Shown here in pieces: positions 1 through 4,484 of a stretch of DNA of 6,345 bases. Source of the DNA: MB-PLM-2 sp964385715 (GTDB lineage: Bacteria > Planctomycetota > Planctomycetia > Pirellulales > UBA7805); assembly GCA_964385715.1 (NCBI GenBank), contig CAYLRE010000284.1:1-6345 (forward strand), written 5' to 3'. The notes under the pieces were generated by a model. That model was given only the letters and a program-made list of their open reading frames with translations, searched no databases and had not been told where the DNA came from. The number at the start of each line of letters is the position of its first letter. The stretch's first letter is position 1. A program made the translations under genes and the position numbers.

Positions 1-875
1 TGCGACATTGGCCCATTGCTCCGCTCCTCACGCTCGCGATCACGCTGTTCGCTGCGCTGCCGTTGGTGTCGCAAGAGCCGAAGGGCGAACTGTCTGGCAA
101 AGGGCAGCGTGAAGAGCAAGGCAAGAACCCCATTGTCGCGAAGCAGCGTGCGCAACAGCAGCCGGGCATCCCACTCTCCGCTGCAGAGTTCGAGACGTTT
201 CTCGCCGCCTGGGAGAAGGCTTCCCAAGAGATCGACTCGCTCGACGCCAAGCTGACGCACTTTGTCTACAACAAGGTCTCCGACAGGAATGCGGCCAAAA
301 TCGAACGGGGGCGGTTCTATTTCGAGCAGCCCAATCAGTATCGCATCGAACTACGAGATCGCGTGGCCCAGAATGTCTCGGATCAAACGTTCTTATGGCG
401 CGATGAAGACGTACTCTGGATCAACCGGCTGAAGAAAGAGTATCGCCACTTCTCTCGGGCCGATGTTGCCGAGCATTTGTCGTTATTCGCGTCGCCGCCC
501 AAAGGCCTTGTGGAACGAATGATTTACACGGTCCTGCGTGACCTAAGTCGGCCGCAAGAGCTCGTGCCACTGGTAGTCGATATTGACGCCATCGAAATTC
601 GTGAACGTTTCGATCTGCGGGCCAGTAAGCTCACAGGACGTTATCTGCTGGTGGCACTGCCAAAGAATGAAATCGACAAGTCGCGTTATGAGCAGCTACG
701 TGTTCTCGTTGACGATCAGACGTATCGCACGGCGTCCGTGCAAGTCGTCGCCGCCGGCAAAACCAGCAAGGCAACATTCAAGCTTGAGGACGTGCAGGTG
801 AATGTGCGTCCCAGGGATCGCAAGCAGATGTTTGAACCGAACCTGGCCGGCCTGCAACGCATTCCGTATTTCTAA
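1..875 (+). CDS. LolA-like exported protein, start at the left edge
   Basis: The open frame runs from the first bases of the window to TAA at 873-875. Read from position 3 it gives RHWPIAPLLTLAITLFAALP then LVSQEPKGE, a typical signal peptide: short basic start, hydrophobic core, polar mature end. A start at the TTG at 63 would cut this off and is wrong. The window begins with 'tg', which completes an in-frame codon ?TG, so the true start may lack just one base here (about 291 residues in all). After a Gln/Lys-rich spacer (to about base 170) the sequence has features of the LolA/LolB-type fold: GRFYFEQPNQYRIEL (a Gly...Pro...Arg pattern) and then DEDVLWINRLKKEYRHF, like the 'D-G-x-x-x-W-x-x-x-P' strand pair of outer-membrane lipoprotein-sorting proteins. 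By family, such proteins bind lipid or lipoprotein acyl chains in the periplasm. I recall a planctomycete-only model, TIGR03009, with this look but could not test it. Exported protein: sure; exact role: unknown. Confidence 0.75.
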   Translation, partial: RHWPIAPLLTLAITLFAALPLVSQEPKGELSGKGQREEQGKNPIVAKQRAQQQPGIPLSAAEFETFLAAWEKASQEIDSLDAKLTHFVYNKVSDRNAAKIERGRFYFEQPNQYRIELRDRVAQNVSDQTFLWRDEDVLWINRLKKEYRHFSRADVAEHLSLFASPPKGLVERMIYTVLRDLSRPQELVPLVVDIDAIEIRERFDLRASKLTGRYLLVALPKNEIDKSRYEQLRVLVDDQTYRTASVQVVAAGKTSKATFKLEDVQVNVRPRDRKQMFEPNLAGLQRIPYF

Positions 876-903
876 ATCAACGACAATAAACCACGTAACA
901 TAA

Positions 904-923
904 CCCGAAGCGTCAGCGAGGGA
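904..923. repeat. Candidate planctomycete dispersed intergenic repeat
   Basis: The stretch with core CGAAGCGTCAGCGAGGGA lies about 30 bases after the stop of the LolA-like gene. I recognise this core as one that recurs in intergenic DNA of Pirellulaceae genomes, often right after a gene. Only one copy lies in this window, so repetition cannot be shown here. It has no strong self-complementary stem and no T-run, so it is not an obvious intrinsic terminator. Its function is unknown. Confidence 0.4.
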
Positions 924-1020
924 CACGACCAAGCAGGTATCACAATCAATCGGCACTTCACGTTGGCGTCACGGAGTGCCGCACGACTATGGGCAAAACG
1001 AGTCTAGGATCGCCGGAGTA

Positions 1021-1056
1021 TTATCCCGCCTTATCCCGTTCATCCTGTCAAAAAAC
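1021..1056. repeat. Three imperfect 10-bp tandem units followed by an A-run
   Basis: Three consecutive 10-base units, TTATCCCGCC, TTATCCCGTT and CATCCTGTCA, are followed by a short A-run (1050-1055). The core of each is (T/C)ATCC(C/T)G. It resembles the short 'atcctgt' tandem elements (TTAATCCTGT type) that I recall from intergenic DNA in many unrelated bacteria. The array sits 30 bases upstream of the ATG at 1087, so it probably lies in the promoter or leader of the secreted OB-fold gene. Whether it regulates that gene cannot be told. Confidence 0.45.
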
Positions 1057-1073
1057 AGATCCGCAACACGATC

Positions 1074-1080
1074 AAGGAAG
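1074..1080 (+). promoter_or_regulatory. Ribosome binding site deciding the start at 1087
   Basis: AAGGAAG ends six bases before the ATG at 1087. That ATG is followed at once by a good signal peptide. This supports 1087 over the in-frame GTG at 976, which would place 37 unlikely residues, encoded partly by the tandem repeat, in front of the signal peptide. Confidence 0.75.
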
Positions 1081-1086
1081 ATCGCC

Positions 1087-1887
1087 ATGAAGTTCATCGT
1101 CTCATTCACTCTGTCCGTTGCCCTCGTCGCGATGGCCAACGCCTCCTTCGCCGAGTTTCCTTCGCAGGGCCCGTCGCCATATGGTAAGTCACCCTTCGAT
1201 CAGACCCAGGGTGCCCAGTCGCCCGCCTATCCTGCCGTGCAGCAAGGGCCGGCGTCATCGGTTCCACAGTCGGCCCCGCAGGCCGCCCCGGCTCAGCAGT
1301 CCTATCCGCCAAAGGGAGCCTACCCCTACGGTCGTAATCCGACTCGACTTGATGTGATGCCAGCGGCCAATCCGGTTGTGGTTGCGCGATCCGGCCCGCC
1401 ACCAGTACCACGTGGCTGGGAGGAACTGGTCGGCAAGACCGTCGTCGTGGAAGGGATCGCTTGGGGGTACGACAAAGGACGCGGCGCATACGTCATTTGC
1501 AATGGCCAAACCATCAACATTTTTGGCGACGTTCGCGACTTTCCTCGCGGTAGGCTGGTACGTGTCGTCGGCACTTTCAAGAAGCTCCCACCATTTCCTC
1601 CTACGCCGTATGGCCACCAGGCACGAAGAGGCTATCCCGAAGATCGCTACGGCATCGAGAATCCACAGATCGAGGTCGTTGATCGCGTGACGAGCCTGTA
1701 CTTGCGCGAGTACAGTTTCAACAACAACCATCGGGACGCACTGCGGGGTACGGCGCCTGGGGGGACGGCGAACGGATTCCGCCCTCCGCCAGCCCGTGAC
1801 GGTATTTTGCGCGATGCTCGCGGTCGCCCGACCGGGGTGTGGGGTGTCGATGGTCGTAAATCGCTGCTGGAACCCGCTCGGCGGTAG
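1087..1887 (+). CDS. Secreted protein, Pro/Gln-rich linker plus OB-fold-like domain
   Basis: The product has 266 residues. Residues 1-22 (MKFIVSFTLSVALVAMANAS, then FA) form a signal peptide with likely cleavage before Glu-23. Residues 23-110 are low complexity, rich in Pro, Gln, Ala, Ser and Tyr, with PYGK (31-34) and PYGR (80-83). Residues 116-200 look like one compact beta domain: GKTVVVEGIAWGYDKGRGAY, then a short polar turn, INIFGD, RGRLVRVVGTF, and a late IENPQIEVVDRV strand. The 'G-x-x-V-x-V-x-G ... G-x-x-V-x-V-x-G-x-F' rhythm suggests a small OB-fold barrel; this is inference from pattern. The tail (220-266) is Gly/Arg/Pro-rich and probably disordered. A ligand cannot be named. The product acts outside the cytoplasm. 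The upstream gap of 211 bp suggests its own promoter, though I saw no convincing -35/-10 pair. Confidence 0.75.
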   Translation: MKFIVSFTLSVALVAMANASFAEFPSQGPSPYGKSPFDQTQGAQSPAYPAVQQGPASSVPQSAPQAAPAQQSYPPKGAYPYGRNPTRLDVMPAANPVVVARSGPPPVPRGWEELVGKTVVVEGIAWGYDKGRGAYVICNGQTINIFGDVRDFPRGRLVRVVGTFKKLPPFPPTPYGHQARRGYPEDRYGIENPQIEVVDRVTSLYLREYSFNNNHRDALRGTAPGGTANGFRPPPARDGILRDARGRPTGVWGVDGRKSLLEPARR

Positions 1888-1931
1888 TTGGAACGAATGA
1901 CTCAGATCGGTTCTAGGTAGATGCCTTTTCG

Positions 1932-1935
1932 GGAG
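1932..1935 (+). promoter_or_regulatory. Ribosome binding site deciding the start at 1942
   Basis: GGAG lies six bases before the second of two adjacent ATG codons (1939 and 1942). The earlier in-frame ATG at 1921 has only a weak AGGTAG, ending on its first base, and would add charged residues MPFRER in front of the hydrophobic core. The ATG at 1942 is therefore preferred. Confidence 0.45.
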
Positions 1936-1941
1936 AGAATG

Positions 1942-2343
1942 ATGGGGCTCTGGTCTTCGCTGCGTGCGGTACTCGTTCTATTCCTAGTCGCTAGTGGAAC
2001 GCTCGCCTTTGAGAATCGACTGGGGCCCGCCACGCCACGCAATATTTCGATCGGCGACAAGTTGGCTGATGTGCAGGCAGGTGAGCAACAACGGGCGGCC
2101 CCTTCACTGCCCAGTCTTAAGCCGCACTGTTCTTTGCAACAGAGGGTGACCCCACGGAGGGAGACGTCGACGCCAAAGGGGCAGGCGGCTAGGAATTCGT
2201 CGACTGATCGCTCCATCTTGTCCGAGGTTCCGTATTTGAGAATGCATCGCCTTCGATCCGAGAATGTAGCTGCCAGCAATCTCATGCTTGAAGTTGTCCC
2301 GCGAATCATCATCAGCGAGCCGGAAGAGAAAATCGGGCTGTAG
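1942..2343 (+). CDS. Small exported protein of unknown function
   Basis: The product has 133 residues from the ATG at 1942. It begins MGLWSSLRAVLVLFLVASGT then LAFENRLG, a convincing signal peptide with likely cleavage after the LAF region. The mature part (about 110 residues) is polar, with a Pro/Ser/Gln-rich middle and a hydrophobic patch near the end (NLMLEVVPRIIISEP). No family is recognised, and there is one cysteine in the mature part. Codon use is less GC3-biased than in the neighbours and several rare AGG/AGA arginine codons occur. That fits a young orphan gene, a decaying gene, or a chance frame behind a real signal peptide. It starts 54 bases after the OB-fold gene on the same strand, so co-transcription is possible. 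The overlapping minus-strand frame (2387-1902) lacks a signal peptide or domain and is less likely. Confidence 0.5.
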   Translation: MGLWSSLRAVLVLFLVASGTLAFENRLGPATPRNISIGDKLADVQAGEQQRAAPSLPSLKPHCSLQQRVTPRRETSTPKGQAARNSSTDRSILSEVPYLRMHRLRSENVAASNLMLEVVPRIIISEPEEKIGL

Positions 2344-2358
2344 ATATAGGGCCGCAGC

Positions 2359-2388
2359 GTGACGGCTGTCGCCGGCATGGGGTACAAT
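2359..2388 (+). promoter_or_regulatory. Candidate sigma-70-type promoter of the lipoprotein gene
   Basis: A TACAAT box (2383-2388) matches five of six bases of the -10 consensus. GTGACG (2359-2364) matches four of six of the -35, with an 18-base spacer. Transcription would start near 2395 and give a leader of about 65 bases before the ATG at 2462. Planctomycete promoters are little characterised, so this stays tentative. Confidence 0.35.
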
Positions 2389-2448
2389 CGGCGCTCGTTG
2401 TGATCCCATGGATGAGGACCGGCGGTCTCGCACTTTTCGCACGAATCT

Positions 2449-2453
2449 AGGGG
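2449..2453 (+). promoter_or_regulatory. Ribosome binding site deciding the start at 2462
   Basis: AGGGG ends eight bases before the ATG at 2462, which opens directly into a lipoprotein signal peptide. The in-frame ATG at 2408 has no such site and would place 18 polar residues before the hydrophobic core. Confidence 0.6.
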
Positions 2454-2461
2454 CTTCAGCG

Positions 2462-3088
2462 ATGTTCCGAACGTCTCTCGTTTTCTTTGTCATTTTGACC
2501 TGTGTCACTTCGTTTGTCGTCGCCTGTCAAAGGTCGTCGATCGTCCATGGAGATGAGTCTGCCGCGGCCGCCGTCGATCAGTTCGCGGATCCGCTCACTG
2601 GGACGTGGCGAATCGTTTCATCCACGATCGACGGTAAGGCCGCCGAGGAAGCGATTGGCACCGAGGTGCGATTCACTGACGGCCGCGTTGAGAGTGACGT
2701 CGGCGAGCCAGTCGACGACGAAGATCTTGAGAATGAACTAGGGCTTGAGTTCGGCTTCGACGAAATCAGCACCGAAGATGAAGAAGAAGTGGAACGCCCG
2801 GACGAGACGGTTTTCTATCGCCTGCGGCCCGGCGAGAAGTTGGGCGAGATTGACCTCTTGATGAACAATGAGGACGGGGAACAGGAGTTGGCTGCCCGAG
2901 GGATCTATCGAATTGAAGACGGTCAGCTGACGCTCTGCTTCATCGTTGATCTGCTGCCTTTCCGGTTCTGCGGGCTCGGCGATTTAATTCCGCCTCGTCC
3001 CGTCGATTTCGATTCTGAAGGTAAGCAAGAGTTAGAGGACCACGGCAAGGCGATTATGAAGTTGAAACGGATTGCGAAGGAAGAGTGA
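2462..3088 (+). CDS. Putative lipoprotein with TIGR03067-type domain
   Basis: The product has 208 residues. MFRTSLVFFVILTCVTSFVV then AC-22 is a type II signal peptide; VVAC fits the lipobox [LVI][ASTVI][GAS]C, so Cys-22 is probably lipidated and the protein anchored to a membrane, with Gln at +2. Residues 43-75 (DPLTGTWRIVSSTIDGKAAE ... EVRFTDGRV) and 117-203 (FYRLRP..GEIDLL..., ARGIYRIEDGQLTLCF, PPRPVDF, IMKLKRI) match the pattern of TIGR03067, a planctomycete domain: L-x-G-T-W at the start, G-I-Y-x-x-x-x-x-x-L-x-L-C, R-P-x-x-F, and an ending L-K-R. The fold is thought to be a small beta barrel; the biochemical role is unknown. Between the two halves lies an acidic segment (about 79-116) with many Asp and Glu, which I would not expect in a minimal domain of this type. 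Cys-159 and Cys-170 could pair. The gene stands alone, with 74 bases to the next one. Confidence 0.8.
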   Translation: MFRTSLVFFVILTCVTSFVVACQRSSIVHGDESAAAAVDQFADPLTGTWRIVSSTIDGKAAEEAIGTEVRFTDGRVESDVGEPVDDEDLENELGLEFGFDEISTEDEEEVERPDETVFYRLRPGEKLGEIDLLMNNEDGEQELAARGIYRIEDGQLTLCFIVDLLPFRFCGLGDLIPPRPVDFDSEGKQELEDHGKAIMKLKRIAKEE

Positions 3089-3162
3089 CGATTTTCTGAC
3101 GCTACAGTTGATCTCCTGCGATTGCACGTCTCCTATTTACCGACCTAATCAAAGGCTCCCCC

Positions 3163-3582
3163 ATGCAACCACGCATTAGCATGATCACACTCGGTGTTCG
3201 CAATATTGCGGCGTCGGTTAAGTTCTATCGAGACGGTCTCGGCTTTCCTCAGAAGGAGTTTGATTCCGAAGACGTCGCGTTCTTTACGCTCGCCGGCACC
3301 TGGCTCGGGCTATACGGCCGGGATGCCCTGGCCGACGACGCCGAGGTGCCGCGCGAGGGGAGCGGGTTCTCCGGCATCGCTCTGGCACACAACGTCACCA
3401 GCGAGGAAGAAGTCGACCGCGTGCTGGCCGAAGCGGTCGCCGCCGGGGCGACGCTCACTAAGCCCGGGCAGAAGGTCTTTTGGGGCGGCTACTCCGGATA
3501 CTTCGCCGACCCGGACGGTTACCTCTGGGAGGTCGCCTACAATCCGTTCGAGTGGATCGGCCCGCCCGACGCGTCAGGCTAG
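3163..3582 (+). CDS. VOC (glyoxalase/dioxygenase-fold) family protein
   Basis: The product has 139 residues, the usual length for a one-unit VOC protein with two beta-alpha-beta-beta-beta modules. Module one is ISMITLGVRNIAASVKFYRD followed by GLGFP (5-29), the classic 'x-V-x-x-x-x-x-S-x-x-F-Y-x-x-x-L-G' opening. Module two runs from about 68 (GFSGIALAHNVTSEEEVDRV) through AGATLTKPGQKVFWGGYSGY to FADPDGYLWEVAYN (114-127). Glu-123 in WEV is the usual C-terminal metal ligand. The usual first-strand His is replaced by Thr-9, while His-76 is in the position of a strand ligand in module two, so the metal site may be altered or absent. No signal peptide is seen, so it acts in the cytoplasm. Substrate cannot be told; resistance, glyoxalase and dioxygenase functions all occur in this superfamily. 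AAAGG seven bases before the ATG supports the start. Confidence 0.88.
   Translation: MQPRISMITLGVRNIAASVKFYRDGLGFPQKEFDSEDVAFFTLAGTWLGLYGRDALADDAEVPREGSGFSGIALAHNVTSEEEVDRVLAEAVAAGATLTKPGQKVFWGGYSGYFADPDGYLWEVAYNPFEWIGPPDASG
3579..3582. other. CTAG palindrome serving as stop for two convergent genes
   Basis: On the plus strand TAG (3580-3582) ends the VOC gene. On the minus strand the complement of CTA (3579-3581) is also TAG and ends the rhomboid gene. The two coding regions thus overlap tail to tail by four bases and leave no room for a terminator between them. Each transcript must run antisense into the other gene unless it ends inside it. Confidence 0.85.
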
Positions 3583-4283
3583 TTGCCAGCAGCGACTTGC
3601 ATACGCGGCTGAGTTCCGCGTGGTGAACGGGCAGCCTGGAGTCGCCGCCCTCCCCTGCCCCCGGTGGCAATCACGATTCCGAACAGCCCGCCAATGGCAT
3701 GGGCTAGCGGAATCGGCACGAAGTTGGCCGCCTCGGAATCAACGAAGAACGTGGTGCCAGTGACGATCTCGAAGCCGATCTTCGCCAGCAGCCCGACGGT
3801 GAGTCCGATGATCGCGACGACCCATGGCCAATCTTGTTCTCGCCACTTCTCGGCGAGCAGGTAACTGGCGGCCAGCGTGAACAGGGCCGTGTCGATGCCG
3901 CTCAAGCCTCGGTAGATCGACATGTCCGGATGAGCGAACCAGAGTCCGATGGAAATCAGCACGGCGGAGCCGACGAGGCAGATCGAATAGCGGCCGCGGT
4001 GGCGGCGTTCGCACATCACGCCTAAGACGACGAACATGCCGGCGTCCCACACGAAGTGATTCCAGTCGAAGTGAGTCAAGTGGCCGGTGAAGACACGCCA
4101 CAGTTCTCCGGCGGCAATGGCTGTTCGGTCGAACTGGAAAGCTGACGTTAAGGCGGCCGATGCCATGATGGTCAGGCTCGCCGCCGCGATGGCAATCGTG
4201 ATGAGCGGGCAGCTGTTGACGCCACTAGTCGTGGAAGTAGCTGGTACGTTGTTCGGCGATTGCGAGACTGCGTGGCTTCGCAT
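3579..4283 (-). CDS. Rhombosortase-like rhomboid intramembrane serine protease
   Basis: The product has 234 residues from the ATG at 4283, in front of which GGAG stands. Residues 27-207 hold six likely membrane helices: LITIAIAAASLTIMASAAL, the helix after GHLTHFDWNHFVWD, YSICLVGSAVLISIGLWFA, GLSGIDTALFTLAASYLL, WPWVVAIIGLTVGLLAKI, and IPLAHAIGGLFGIVIAT. This is the minimal rhomboid core. The catalytic pair is Ser-128 in GLSG (helix 4) and His-195 in LAHAIGG (helix 6). The first loop has GELWRVFTGHLTHFDWNH (59-76), the form typical of rhombosortases (TIGR03902, from memory), which cut GlyGly-CTERM proteins in the inner membrane. Where GlpG has His-x-x-x-Asn, this protein has His-76-x-x-x-Asp-80. 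A polar, Arg/Gly-rich tail follows helix 6. The gene directly upstream encodes a protein with a matching Gly-Gly tail, which makes processing of that protein the likely job. General rhomboid activity is the alternative. Confidence 0.82.
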   Translation of the reverse strand: MRSHAVSQSPNNVPATSTTSGVNSCPLITIAIAAASLTIMASAALTSAFQFDRTAIAAGELWRVFTGHLTHFDWNHFVWDAGMFVVLGVMCERRHRGRYSICLVGSAVLISIGLWFAHPDMSIYRGLSGIDTALFTLAASYLLAEKWREQDWPWVVAIIGLTVGLLAKIGFEIVTGTTFFVDSEAANFVPIPLAHAIGGLFGIVIATGGRGGRRLQAARSPRGTQPRMQVAAGN

Positions 4284-4293
4284 GGCTGAGTTG

Positions 4294-4297
4294 CTCC
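4294..4297 (-). promoter_or_regulatory. Ribosome binding site deciding the rhomboid start
   Basis: On the minus strand GGAG lies ten bases before the ATG at 4283. A start at the ATG at 4448 would add 55 residues (Pro-rich, with scattered Cys) translated across the intergenic hairpin and unlike a membrane-protein N terminus, so 4283 is preferred. Confidence 0.5.
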
Positions 4298-4367
4298 GAC
4301 AAGAAATGGACAGCAGGCAGTGGTCAGGTTGAAAGCTGGTCACGTAAGTTGGCGGGGGCGGTTTTAA

Positions 4368-4405
4368 GCCGGCGCTGAGCCGACCGGCGACGTGCGCCGG
4401 CCGGC
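4368..4405 (-). other. Intercistronic hairpin with a competing alternative stem
   Basis: Bases 4379-4389 and 4395-4405 form an 11-bp stem with a 5-base loop. The single mismatch in DNA is A/C on the plus strand, which becomes a U-G wobble in minus-strand RNA, so the stem is complete only in the RNA that crosses from the VIT/VWA gene to the rhomboid gene. A second, exclusive pairing exists: 4394-4401 with 4368-4375 (8 bp, perfect, 18-base loop). On the minus strand the sequence after the stems is TTAAAACC, with no T-run, so a classical intrinsic terminator is unlikely. An mRNA processing or stability element, or a REP-like dispersed repeat, fits better. No other feature is seen in the 201-bp gap (4284-4484). 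Confidence 0.5.
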
Positions 4406-4484
4406 CCAAACATCCGACTGCCCCATTCACTTTCTGCCCCAACTGCATCCGGCAGTCCTTGGCGACCTGATTGGGCCGCGCTCA

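Noticed and set aside
976..1086. N-terminal extension of the OB-fold protein from GTG at 976
   Set aside because: It would translate the tandem repeat and bury the signal peptide inside the protein; the ATG at 1087 has the better RBS.
1255..1731. Minus-strand open frame opposite the OB-fold gene
   Set aside because: No domain or signal peptide; the plus strand has a good RBS, signal peptide and beta-domain pattern.
1902..2387. Minus-strand open frame of 161 codons opposite the small exported protein
   Set aside because: No recognisable domain or export signal; Cys- and Arg-rich composition looks like a shadow frame. Not fully excluded, since the plus-strand gene is itself uncertain.
3108..3150. 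Possible promoters before the VOC gene (TTGATC/TCCTAT and TTGCAC/CTAATC)
   Set aside because: Both match the -35 and -10 consensus poorly (three or four of six bases in each box), at the level expected by chance.
3194..3763. Plus-strand frame of 189 codons overlapping the VOC gene and the end of the rhomboid gene
   Set aside because: Arg/Ser/Pro-rich shadow frame of the VOC gene; it crosses two well-supported genes.
4284..4448. N-terminal extension of the rhomboid from ATG at 4448
   Set aside because: It would run through the intergenic hairpin and add an unrelated polar segment; the ATG at 4283 with GGAG fits better.
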